DNA of 33,468 bases, taken from the NCBI GenBank assembly GCA_025054575.1, contig JANWZN010000016.1:1-33468 (forward strand), written 5' to 3'. The notes beneath the pieces were generated by a model, which was not told the origin of the DNA, did not search any database, and saw nothing but the letters and a program-made list of their open reading frames with translations. Both the position numbers and the translations under genes were made by a program. Origin of the DNA: Geminicoccaceae bacterium (GTDB taxonomy: Bacteria; Pseudomonadota; Alphaproteobacteria; Geminicoccales; Geminicoccaceae). This document shows positions 7,371 through 15,029 of this stretch, in pieces. Numbering within the stretch: the first letter of the stretch is position 1; every line of letters begins with the position of its first letter.

Positions 7371-7417
7371 GCGGCCGCACCGGGCGACCGGCCGCTCCGG
7401 CCCGGAACCCTGCCGGG
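7371..7417 (+). terminator. Tandem hairpins downstream of the thioesterase gene
   Basis: Two inverted repeats follow the stop: GCGGCCG/CGGCCGC (7371-7377 with 7389-7395) and CCCGG/CCGGG (7401-7405 with 7413-7417). No T-run follows, so termination here is only a possibility. Confidence 0.3.
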
Positions 7418-7553
7418 TTAAAAAGCGTTCAGATAGGGTACCGGGGTGTCGGCTCGCGCCGAGAGGGACAGCCGCGCCATACATTCTCGCGGTAATTGGA
7501 GCGAGCGGGCCGGCTCGGTCCGCACGCCCAGCGAGTGCAACAGGGGAATGCAC

Positions 7554-7811
7554 ATGGAGCAGCAGCAGGACGAGGGGGCACGTCGGAACTCGCGACGGTC
7601 CTTCCTCGAGCGTGCCGGCGTGGCCGCGCTCGCGGCACCACCGGTCGCCTCGGTGATCCTCACCGCCTCGAGCAAGCCGGCCGAGGCGGGCGGCCGCTAC
7701 GGCGGCGGTCCGGGCGGGGGGCCCGGTGGGGGTCCGGGCAGCGGAGGCACCGGCGGTAGCAGTGGCGGCGGCGGCAGAGGCAAGAAGGGCAAGAAGGGCA
7801 GGCGGCGCTGA
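7554..7811 (+). CDS. Small Gly-rich protein with RR-type export leader; candidate substrate of the adjacent fusion enzyme
   Basis: From ATG at 7554 (GGGGA six bases upstream) the product has 85 residues. It starts with a polar segment and SRRSFLERAG, which resembles a Tat twin-arginine motif, then a hydrophobic stretch VAALAAPPVASVILTASS and a possible cleavage site AEA-GG. The mature part is almost only Gly, Pro and Ser, with GGGP repeats (GGGPGGGPGGGP), and ends in a basic tail (GKKGKKGRRR). In-frame starts at 7446 and 7548 are less likely. A terminator hairpin separates it from a modification-like gene, echoing the precursor-YcaO layout. Function unknown: secreted peptide, cell-surface peptide or RiPP precursor are all possible. 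Confidence 0.62.
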   Translation: MEQQQDEGARRNSRRSFLERAGVAALAAPPVASVILTASSKPAEAGGRYGGGPGGGPGGGPGSGGTGGSSGGGGRGKKGKKGRRR

Positions 7812-7820
7812 GCCAGCTTC

Positions 7821-7850
7821 GGGGCGCCGGTGGAGCCGGCGCCCCTTTTC
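7821..7850 (+). terminator. Strong intrinsic terminator/attenuator
   Basis: A perfect 10-bp GC stem (ggggcgccgg / ccggcgcccc, 7821-7830 with 7836-7845) with a 5-base loop is followed by TTTTC. It lies 10 bases after the small Gly-rich gene and 26 bases before the next start on the same strand. It would stop most transcripts after the small gene and allow partial readthrough. Confidence 0.8.
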
Positions 7851-7875
7851 CTCGCTGAGCCAACCGGGACCGATC

Positions 7876-10200
7876 ATGACCACGGCCAGCCGCTCGCTCC
7901 TGGAGCTCGTTCGCGCCCCCGAGGCTGCGACTGTTCGAGTCGACGGGGAGATCCTTCGTGCCGCCGCGCGGCATCGCCTGGAACCCCTGTTGCTCGCGCG
8001 TGTATCGGCGGCGCGGCCGGAGCTGCTCGACGCTCGGCTGCGCGCGGAGGCCGCGGTGCGTCTCGACGCGCTGCGAGCGAACGGCCGGCGCTTGCTCGCG
8101 GAGACCGCCGCCCTCACCCGAGCCTTGGACGAGCACGGCATCCCGGCCTTTTCGATCAAGGGACCCGCGCTCGCTCTCTTCCTCTGGGGCGATCCCGCGG
8201 TGCGGACGAGCCGCGACATCGACCTGTTGGTGCCCGAGGCAGCGGCCGAGGAAGCCGTCGAAGTCTTGGCGCAGCTGGGCTTTGTTCGAGAGCCGCTGTC
8301 CGACGGTGTCGCCCGCCAAATCCACCTCGTAAAGCCGACGCGGGGCCTCGTGGTGGATCTCCATTGGAACGTGACGGGGGCCGAGATGCCGTTCCGGCTT
8401 CCGGTGGCCGAACTCTGGCCCGACCGCCGGCTGGTCTCCTCGCCCGTGGGCGAGGTGGCGCTCCTGCCCACACCCTGGCTCGTGCTGGCGAGTGCCGTCT
8501 ATCTGCTCAAGGAGCTCCCGCGGATCGAGCTCGTCTACCTCACCGATCTCTGGCGGCTGCTCGCGATCGCACCGGCCGGCACGCTGGAGGCTGCAGCCGA
8601 GCTCGCCCGCGCGACCGGCACACGGCGGATCCTCGCCTTGGCCCTGGCGCTCGGCCGCGAGCTCCTGGACGGGCCGGCGCCGCCCCGCGAGCTCGCTTCC
8701 GCGGCTTGGCTCGCGCGCAAGCTGCCCCGGGTGCTGGCGGCCGCCGACGCGGCGGAGCATGCGACCAAGGTGAAATACACCCACCGCGCCCGCGAATTCT
8801 TGGCGCATCTGGGCCTGCGCGAGCGCCTGACCGACCGGATCACCACCCTGGCGGCGATCGTTCCCTTCTTGCTGCGCCCCGACGGGGAGGATCATCGCGC
8901 GGCCCCCGAGCATCCCTGGCGCGCAAGAGTAGCGCGCATCCCGAGCGTATTCGCCGCCCTCGCCGACGGCGCGCGCCCGCCACGCCCCATCACCTCGAAC
9001 TCGCTCCCGCGACCGGGCGAGGAGGTGAGCTTTCATCCGTTGGACGAAGCTGGTCTGCTGCTCGATGCCCGGCGCGGCGAACTCGTGGCGTTGTCGCCCG
9101 CCGGTGCTTTCCTGTGGTGTGCGCTCGAGGAAGGCATCGGGCGCGCCGAGACGGTCGCCCGGTTGGCGGCTGCGCGCCGCATTCGACCCGACGAGGCCGG
9201 AGCCGAGCTGGACGCTTGGCTCGCCGACCTCGCCGCGCGCGATCTCTTGGCGCCCCGCAGAACGGGATCCGCTCGAGCGCACCCGGCTTCCTCGCCGGCC
9301 CGCGCGCAGCCGGCTACGCCCGTGCGCGCGGGCCCCGTGCGGATCCGGCTGCGCCTGTTCGATACGGTCGTGGATCTCGGCATGCCCGGTGCGGCGCTCG
9401 CGCGTCGGGTTTTTCCGGCGCTCGAACATCTTCGTTGCAATGCCGATCCCACCCTCGTCGTCGAGTTGGTCCGGGCGACCGACGGCTTCGAACTCGTGGC
9501 CGAGGACCGCGTCGTCGAGCGCTGTCGCGAGGTCCGAGCGGTGCCGCCCATGGTCAAGGGCGGGCTCGTCCAGCTGGCGGCGAACCGGACGCGTTTCGGT
9601 CTCTGGATCCATGCCGCCATGCTCCGGGCGGGCGGCGAGGCGCTCCTGCTGCCCGCGGCACCGGGCAGCGGCAAGACCTGTCTTTCGGCCGGCCTCGCCC
9701 GCGCCGGGCTCGCCTATCACAGCGACGAGATCACGCTGCTCGAGCCGAAAACGCTCGCCGCGCGCGGCTTGCCGGTGGCGCTCACGGTCAAGCGCGACGC
9801 CTGGCCGTTGATCGCGAAGCGCTATCCCGAGCTCCTCCATCAACCGGTCCACGAACGGGTCGACGGGCGTATCGTCCGCTATCTGCCGCCACCGATCCGG
9901 CCGGGCGATCCCGCTCTCGACCGAGCATGGCCCGTGCGCTGGATCGTCCTGCCAAGCTATCGAGGGGGGGCGAAGACCCGCCTCGAGCCGGTCGGCCGGG
10001 TCGAGGCGCTCCGCGCGCTGCTCGACGAGTGCCTGGCGCTTCGCCTGCCGCTCGACCCGCCGACCGTCGACCGCCTGGTCGATTGGATCGGCGGTATCGA
10101 GTGCCGCCGTTTGGTGTTCGGCGATCTCGACGAGGCGGTCCGACTCGTTCGGGCCCTGACCTCGTCCGAAACGCCCGACTTGGACCAAAAGGCCGCCTAG
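7876..10200 (+). CDS. Three-domain fusion: NTP_transf_5 nucleotidyltransferase, PqqD-like domain, HPr-kinase-like domain
   Basis: The 774-residue protein reads as three parts. Residues 1-330 match the NTP_transf_5 family: KGPALALFLWGDPAVRTSRD then IDLLV (metal-binding D114 and D116), with VDLHW at 160-164 giving a third acidic residue. Residues 378-460 look like PqqD, the RiPP-recognition fold (VSFHPLDEAGLLLDARRGEL, then LSPAGAFLWCAL). Residues 487-770 resemble HPr kinase, with Walker A GSGKT at 597-601 and YHSDEITLL at 614-622. In some lasso-peptide clusters separate nucleotidyltransferase and HPr-kinase-like proteins modify the peptide; here they are one chain, and no lasso cyclase or protease gene is visible. 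ATG at 7876 is chosen because homology begins there; its ribosome-binding site is weak. The gene shares its stop bases with the convergent glutamine synthetase-like gene. The substrate is unknown; the upstream Gly-rich protein is the natural candidate. Confidence 0.85.
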   Translation: MTTASRSLLELVRAPEAATVRVDGEILRAAARHRLEPLLLARVSAARPELLDARLRAEAAVRLDALRANGRRLLAETAALTRALDEHGIPAFSIKGPALALFLWGDPAVRTSRDIDLLVPEAAAEEAVEVLAQLGFVREPLSDGVARQIHLVKPTRGLVVDLHWNVTGAEMPFRLPVAELWPDRRLVSSPVGEVALLPTPWLVLASAVYLLKELPRIELVYLTDLWRLLAIAPAGTLEAAAELARATGTRRILALALALGRELLDGPAPPRELASAAWLARKLPRVLAAADAAEHATKVKYTHRAREFLAHLGLRERLTDRITTLAAIVPFLLRPDGEDHRAAPEHPWRARVARIPSVFAALADGARPPRPITSNSLPRPGEEVSFHPLDEAGLLLDARRGELVALSPAGAFLWCALEEGIGRAETVARLAAARRIRPDEAGAELDAWLADLAARDLLAPRRTGSARAHPASSPARAQPATPVRAGPVRIRLRLFDTVVDLGMPGAALARRVFPALEHLRCNADPTLVVELVRATDGFELVAEDRVVERCREVRAVPPMVKGGLVQLAANRTRFGLWIHAAMLRAGGEALLLPAAPGSGKTCLSAGLARAGLAYHSDEITLLEPKTLAARGLPVALTVKRDAWPLIAKRYPELLHQPVHERVDGRIVRYLPPPIRPGDPALDRAWPVRWIVLPSYRGGAKTRLEPVGRVEALRALLDECLALRLPLDPPTVDRLVDWIGGIECRRLVFGDLDEAVRLVRALTSSETPDLDQKAA

Positions 10201-11606
10201 AGGCCGTAATAGAGCTGGAACTCGACCGGGTGCGGTGCCGTGTCGACGAGGTCGATCTCGCGCCGCTTCAAGTTGATGTAGGCCTGCACCAGATCGACCG
10301 ACATGACCTCGCCGGCGAGCAGGAACTCGTGGTCCGCCTCCAGAGCCGCCAAGGCCTCGTCGAGCGAGCGGGCGACCGTCGGCAGATCCTGAACCTCTTC
10401 GGGCCGAAGGTCGTAGAGATTGCGATCCATCGCATCGCCGGGCTCGAGTTTACGATCGATCCCGTCGAGGCCGGCCATCAAGATCGCGGTGAAAGCGAGG
10501 TAGGGGTTGGCCGAAGGATCCGGGAAGCGGACCTCGATCCGCTTGCGCTCCGGGCGTGCCGCATAGGGGATACGGATCGCGGCCGAGCGATTGTGCGCCG
10601 CATAGGCCAACAGCGTCGGCTCCTCGGCACCGTGGCGTAACCGCTTGTAGCTGTTGGTGGTCGGGTTGGTGAACGCGTTCAGCGCCCGAGCATGCTGAAT
10701 GATACCCGCGATGAAGGACAGGCAAGCGGGCGACAGATCGGCGTAGCCCTGCCCTGCGAAAACCGGGCGGTCGCCGCGCCAGAGCGCTTGATGGATAGCG
10801 AGCCCCGAGCCCGGCTCGTCGGCCAGGGGTCGTGCCATGAACGTCGCAGACTTGCCGTAAGACGCGGCCACCTGGTGACAGACATATTTGAAGATCTGCA
10901 GTCGGTCGGCGGTCTGGACCAGCCCGCCGGCCGCGAAGCTCATCCGGTTCTGGAGCGGTGCCGCGCCGTGGTCGTGTTGAATCCTGCCGATGCCCAAGGT
11001 GCCCAGGATCGCCGCGATCTCCGCGCGAATATCGGCCATGTGATCGGCAGGCGGCAGGGCGAGCTGGACCGCCCCGGGATGCGGGCGATGGCCCGGATTG
11101 CCGGGATGGAAGGCCTGCGCGCCGGCCGTCCGCCCTTCGCTGCCGCCCAGCCTGTACGCGGCGGCCGTGGGCCCGATCTCGATCCGCACGTCGTCGAAGA
11201 GGAAAAAAGCGAGGTCGACACCGACCGTGACCCGCTCGCCGGTCCGTTGCCGCGCGAGCCAAGCCTCCGCGCGCGCCGCCACCGAGCGCGGATCGCGCTC
11301 GTAGCCGGTGCCCGAGGCCGGATCGGCGGCGTCGCACAGGATCACGAGCGTCGGCTGTGCCGCGAACGGATCGAGGAACATCGAGGACAGGTCCGGGCGC
11401 ACCAGGAGATCGGCCTCGCTCACCTCGCGCCAACCCGGCACCCCCGAGCCGTCGATCAGGAGCCCGTGCTCGAGGATCTCGCGATCGACACTCGCCGCGT
11501 CGATCGTCGTGTGACGCCAGCGCCCGATGAGATCGGTGAACCGCAGATCGACCATCTGCAGCTTTTCGGCCCGGATCTTTTCGAGAACAGCCTCGACCTC
11601 GGCCAT
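10197..11606 (-). CDS. Glutamine synthetase type I paralogue with a lost metal site (probable pseudoenzyme)
   Basis: The 469-residue protein aligns along its whole length with GlnA. It keeps IDGSGVPGW, NPTTNSYKRL, NRSAAIRIP, RIEVRFPDP and PHPVEFQLYY, the catalytic flap Glu (E328) and the adenylylation site RNLYDL (Y398). The n1 and n2 metal ligands are mostly gone by comparison with the enterobacterial enzyme: E129 is D131, E131 is A133, E212 is G214, E220 is R221 and H269 is A270; only E357 (E358 here) remains. The glutamate loop NGSG is PGSG. It is therefore unlikely to make glutamine in the usual way; a regulatory or altered ligase role is possible. ATG at 11606 has GAGG upstream. It ends tail to tail with the fusion enzyme, sharing CTAG. 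Confidence 0.9.
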   Translation of the reverse strand: MAEVEAVLEKIRAEKLQMVDLRFTDLIGRWRHTTIDAASVDREILEHGLLIDGSGVPGWREVSEADLLVRPDLSSMFLDPFAAQPTLVILCDAADPASGTGYERDPRSVAARAEAWLARQRTGERVTVGVDLAFFLFDDVRIEIGPTAAAYRLGGSEGRTAGAQAFHPGNPGHRPHPGAVQLALPPADHMADIRAEIAAILGTLGIGRIQHDHGAAPLQNRMSFAAGGLVQTADRLQIFKYVCHQVAASYGKSATFMARPLADEPGSGLAIHQALWRGDRPVFAGQGYADLSPACLSFIAGIIQHARALNAFTNPTTNSYKRLRHGAEEPTLLAYAAHNRSAAIRIPYAARPERKRIEVRFPDPSANPYLAFTAILMAGLDGIDRKLEPGDAMDRNLYDLRPEEVQDLPTVARSLDEALAALEADHEFLLAGEVMSVDLVQAYINLKRREIDLVDTAPHPVEFQLYYGL

Positions 11607-11763
11607 CTCGGCCCCTCGCCAACGATACCGTGGCTGCTCTAGCGCACCTCCGGTACGCCGAGGAGGGGTGGTCCGAACCCGCGTTCAGAACTCGTCAATC
11701 GCTCGTCGTTAAGCCGGGTGCGTGACCGGTGCCGCCCGCGCCGGCCTTCGCGGGAGTCTCCCC

Positions 11764-11991
11764 GTGACGCCGCAGCCGATCGCCTACGTCCACGCACCCT
11801 ACGTGCTCTGTGCGGTGCCGCGCGCCGGCCATTGGGAGGCCCGCGCGCTCCTCGGCGAGTGCACCGTCGCGGACGCGGCCGGCGACACGGCCGAGGCCGC
11901 CCTCGAAGCACTGCGCGCTCGGCTGGCGCTGCTTCAGCGGCCGCCTCGACCGCTCTCGGCCGCTGGCGCCTCGAGCCAAGCGAGGAGTTGA
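11764..11991 (+). CDS. Small hypothetical protein (75 aa)
   Basis: GTG at 11764 has GGGAG seven bases upstream; an in-frame GTG at 11722 lacks one. The product shows two or three short strands (IAYVHAPYVLCAVPR, WEARALLGECTVADA) followed by a helix (DTAEAALEALRARLALL). The order recalls HicB-like small domains, but the match is too weak to name. Its last 58 bases overlap the end of the convergent hydrolase gene. Confidence 0.42.
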   Translation: MTPQPIAYVHAPYVLCAVPRAGHWEARALLGECTVADAAGDTAEAALEALRARLALLQRPPRPLSAAGASSQARS

Positions 11992-12653
11992 GCGGTCACC
12001 GACTCCGGTCGCTCCAGCGTTACCAAATGGCCGCAGCGTGGCAGCACGACGAGGGTCGCCTCGGGGATGGCTGCCGCCATCTCTTCGTGGAGGCCGACCG
12101 GCGTGAGCTGATCCTGACGGCCGCACAGCACGAGGGTCGGGCAGGCGATCTCGGGCAACAGCGCGCTGCTGTCGGGCCGCGCCATGATCGCTTGCTGCTG
12201 ATGGAGGAACGCGTCCTTGCCGACTGCCGCGGCCATCGCCGTCACCAACGGCGCGAGCCTGTCGAGATGGTCGGGATGCACGAACAGCGGAAGGAGCCGC
12301 GGCGCCACCCCCTCGAACTCGCCGCGCTCGGCGAGTGCCATCAGCTCGCGGCGGCGTTGCGCTGCTTCCGCCGTGTCGGCGCGGGCCTGCGTGGCGAGCA
12401 GCGCGAGCTTGATCACCCGCTCGGGCGCCCGTCGCATCACCTCGAAACAGACATAGCCGCCCATCGACAGCCCGGCGAGAGCGAAGCGCGGCGGCGCTTC
12501 GGCCAGCAGCCGGCTCGCCATGGCCGCGAGCGAGGGGTCGAGCCTGGTCTCGGCGATCTGGACGGAGGTCCGTGCCAAGAGGGCAGGGAGTTGCGGCGCG
12601 AACAGGCGTTCGTCGCACAACAGGCCAGGGACCAGGACGAGCGGCGGACTCAC
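11934..12653 (-). CDS. Alpha/beta hydrolase
   Basis: The 239-residue protein has the full alpha/beta hydrolase pattern: LVLVPGLLCDERLF for the oxyanion region, the nucleophile elbow GLSMGGY (S63), the acid CGRQDQLTP, and the catalytic His in RCGHLVTLERP near the C-terminus. The nearest themes are MenH- and esterase-like enzymes; the substrate is unknown. GTG at 12653 overlaps the stop of the isochorismatase-like gene (GTGA) and is preferred to an ATG 24 bases upstream. The pair forms a two-gene operon. Confidence 0.88.
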   Translation of the reverse strand: MSPPLVLVPGLLCDERLFAPQLPALLARTSVQIAETRLDPSLAAMASRLLAEAPPRFALAGLSMGGYVCFEVMRRAPERVIKLALLATQARADTAEAAQRRRELMALAERGEFEGVAPRLLPLFVHPDHLDRLAPLVTAMAAAVGKDAFLHQQQAIMARPDSSALLPEIACPTLVLCGRQDQLTPVGLHEEMAAAIPEATLVVLPRCGHLVTLERPESVTAQLLAWLEAPAAESGRGGR

Positions 12654-13213
12654 GGCGGCAGCCCGTCGCGGATCCATGGCGAGATCGCCTTGAACTCGGG
12701 CGTTCCGGCCCGCTCGAGCCACTCGAACAGAACCATCTCGCAGTCGACCACTTGACAGCCGGCCTCGCGCAATCGCTCGAGTGCGAGGATCCGGCTCTCC
12801 TCGCGCCGCGAGGCCACGGCATCGGCGACGACCGCGACCTCTGCGCCCAGCGCCCGGAAGCCGAGCGCGGTCTGCAGCACGCACACATGCGCCTCCATCC
12901 CGCCGAGCACGAGCGTGCGCCGACCGCTCGCCCGAACCGCCTCGACGATCGCGGGATCCAGCGCGCACGAAAACGAGAGCTTCTCGAGCCGCGGCGCATT
13001 GCCGAGGCTCGCCGCGAGCCCGGGCACGGTCGGACCGAGCCCTTTGGGATATTGCTCGGACGCGATGACCGGCACGGCCAACCGCCGTGCCGCCTCGGCG
13101 AGGAGCCGGCAGCGCCCGATCACCTGCTCGCGCTCGGGCATCGCCGCTGCCAGGCGCTCCTGTACGTCGACCAGCAACAGGAGGCAGTCGTCCCGGCGCA
13201 GCAACTTCGACAT
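12650..13213 (-). CDS. Isochorismatase-family cysteine hydrolase
   Basis: The 187-residue protein has the Asp-Lys-Cys triad of the family: D16 in LLLVDVQERL, K78 in RLEKLSFSC and C111 in GGMEAHVCVLQTAL, plus SEQYPKGLGPT, a signature of the ycaC/nicotinamidase-like branch. Its closest kin are stand-alone hydrolases of unknown substrate, so the name should not be taken as isochorismate cleavage. It is first in an operon with the alpha/beta hydrolase and divergent from the helicase gene. Confidence 0.9.
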   Translation of the reverse strand: MSKLLRRDDCLLLLVDVQERLAAAMPEREQVIGRCRLLAEAARRLAVPVIASEQYPKGLGPTVPGLAASLGNAPRLEKLSFSCALDPAIVEAVRASGRRTLVLGGMEAHVCVLQTALGFRALGAEVAVVADAVASRREESRILALERLREAGCQVVDCEMVLFEWLERAGTPEFKAISPWIRDGLPP

Positions 13214-13353
13214 CGTCCCCTTCTCCGCTGCTGCCGGTCAGACACGACCCCGCCGCCCGTCTCGTCAAGGGCCTCGCCTCGACGTTGACAAGCGCCATCT
13301 GCGGCCTACCTACAGATCGGCACATCAGATCCAGCGTACGGACTCTAACCTCG

Positions 13354-14787
13354 TTGACCGAAACCAGCATTTCCCGCTTCGAGGATCTCGGCTTGCGCCA
13401 GGAGATCCTGAGCGCGGTGGTCGAGGCCGGCTACGTCGAGCCGACCCCCATTCAGGCTCGCGCCATCCCGGCCATTCTCTCGCGCCGCGACGTCATCGGC
13501 ATTGCGCAGACCGGAACCGGCAAGACCGCCTCGTTCGTTTTGCCGATGCTGCAGATCCTGGCTTCGGGCCGCGGTCGGGCACGCATGCCGCGCTCCTTGA
13601 TTCTGTCTCCGACGCGCGAGCTCGCGACCCAGACGGCGCGCAATTTCGAGATCTATGGCAAGAACTTGAGCCTGACCATGGCGCTCTTGATCGGTGGCGT
13701 CGGCATGGGCGATCAAGAGCGCCTCTTGGAGAAGGGCGTCGACGTTCTGATCGCGACCCCGGGCCGGCTCTTGGACTGGTACGAGCGCGGTCGGATCCTT
13801 CTCGGTGGCGTCGAGATCATGGTGATCGACGAGGCGGACCGCATGTTCGACATGGGTTTCCTTCCCGATGTCGAGCGAATCGTCTCCCTGCTGCTGGGAC
13901 GCAAGCAGACGCTGTTGTTTTCGGCGACGATGCCGCCCGAAGTCCGCCGGCTCGCCGATCGTTTTCTGCGCGATCCGATCGAGATCCAGGTTGCGCGCCC
14001 AGCGAGCACCGCTGCCACGGTCGAGGATGTCGTCGTCGCGGTCGATGCCGCGAGCAAGCGCGATGCGCTGGTCGAGCTGATCAGACGACAGGCGATCCCC
14101 AAGGCGATCGTCTTCTGTAATCGCAAACGCGACATCGGACCGGTGATGCGTCATTTGCAGCGCGCCGGCTTCAACGCCCGTGATCTGCACGGTGATCTCG
14201 AGCAGGTTCACCGCCAAGCGACACTCGACCAGTTCACGCGCGGTCAGGTCGATTTCCTGGTCGCGACCGACGTCGCTGCGCGCGGCCTCGACATCTCCGA
14301 TATGCCGGTCGTCATCAACTTCGACGTGCCGATGCACGCAGAGGACTATGTCCACCGCATCGGTCGGACGGGGCGGGCCGGGCGCCAGGGCCGCGCCTTT
14401 ACCTTCGTGACCCCCGAGGATGCCCGCTTCCTGGCCGCGATCGAAAAGCTCACCAAGCGGACCATCCCGCGCTTGGAACTGGCCGGTGTGGCCGCACCGG
14501 CAGGGGCGGCTGAATCGTCCGAAGCCTCTGGCGCGCGCCGCGAGCGCTCTCGTCGAACGGATCGCACTGCAGCACCTCGACCGGCGCGGGCCGAGCGCGG
14601 GCGAACCACGGCCGTGCCGGCCGCTGCCGCATCGCGGCAACCGGAGCCCGCCGCGATGGCTGCCGAACCCACGGCCCGGCGCGCGCGGGAACAACGCGCA
14701 CCGGTCGCAGACGGGCCCGTGGTGGCGTTCGGCGACCACGTGCCCGCCTTCCTGATGCGCGCGCCGACGCTTCGTAAAGTAGCCTGA
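13354..14787 (+). CDS. DEAD-box RNA helicase with basic C-terminal tail
   Basis: All core motifs are present: the Q motif region FEDLG...PTPIQARAIP, motif I AQTGTGKT, Ia PTRELA, Ib TPGRL, II DEAD (VIDEADRMFDMGF), III SAT, IV VFCNRKRD, V ATDVAARGLDI and VI HRIGRTGRAGR. After about residue 375 comes a roughly 100-residue Arg/Ala-rich tail, as in RhlE-type helicases, ending in a distinct segment VVAFGDHVPAFLM that may be a binding motif. TTG at 13354 is the only plausible start that keeps the family N-terminus (TETSISRFEDLG); there is no clear Shine-Dalgarno. The stop overlaps the ATG of the next gene (TGATG). It probably remodels rRNA or mRNA structure. Confidence 0.93.
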   Translation: MTETSISRFEDLGLRQEILSAVVEAGYVEPTPIQARAIPAILSRRDVIGIAQTGTGKTASFVLPMLQILASGRGRARMPRSLILSPTRELATQTARNFEIYGKNLSLTMALLIGGVGMGDQERLLEKGVDVLIATPGRLLDWYERGRILLGGVEIMVIDEADRMFDMGFLPDVERIVSLLLGRKQTLLFSATMPPEVRRLADRFLRDPIEIQVARPASTAATVEDVVVAVDAASKRDALVELIRRQAIPKAIVFCNRKRDIGPVMRHLQRAGFNARDLHGDLEQVHRQATLDQFTRGQVDFLVATDVAARGLDISDMPVVINFDVPMHAEDYVHRIGRTGRAGRQGRAFTFVTPEDARFLAAIEKLTKRTIPRLELAGVAAPAGAAESSEASGARRERSRRTDRTAAPRPARAERGRTTAVPAAAASRQPEPAAMAAEPTARRAREQRAPVADGPVVAFGDHVPAFLMRAPTLRKVA

Positions 14788-15029
14788 TGCAGACGATCTT
14801 CGTGCTCGTCAAATGCGAGCTCGGCCGCGCGTACGAGGTAGCCGACCTCGCAGTCCAGTCGATCGAGGAAGTCTCCGAGGTCTACTCGATCTCGGGTCAG
14901 TACGATCTTCTGATGAAGTTCCATCTCGCGGGCGGAACCGACATCGGTCGATTCGTCACGAGCAAGGTCCAGACGCTGGATGGCGTGAAGGACACCTTCA
15001 CCCTCATCACCTTCAAGGCCTTCAGCTGA
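14787..15029 (+). CDS. Stand-alone RAM domain protein (Lrp/AsnC ligand-binding type, no DNA-binding part)
   Basis: The 80-residue protein is only the C-terminal effector domain of Lrp/AsnC regulators: a beta-alpha-beta-beta-alpha-beta order with IFVLVKCELGRAYEVA, VSEVYSISGQYDLLMKF and KDTFTLITF. It has no helix-turn-helix. Such proteins form multimers and may bind amino acids or pair with full-length regulators. It is translationally coupled to the helicase gene. Confidence 0.88.
   Translation: MQTIFVLVKCELGRAYEVADLAVQSIEEVSEVYSISGQYDLLMKFHLAGGTDIGRFVTSKVQTLDGVKDTFTLITFKAFS

Noticed and set aside
7554-10200. Lasso peptide cluster
   Set aside because: HPr-kinase-like and nucleotidyltransferase domains suggest it, but there is no asparagine-synthetase-like cyclase or transglutaminase-like protease, and the small protein has no obvious Gly1 plus Asp/Glu ring pattern.
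13285-13290. TTGACA as promoter -35 for the helicase gene
   Set aside because: The -35 is perfect but no acceptable -10 is found at 16-18 bases.
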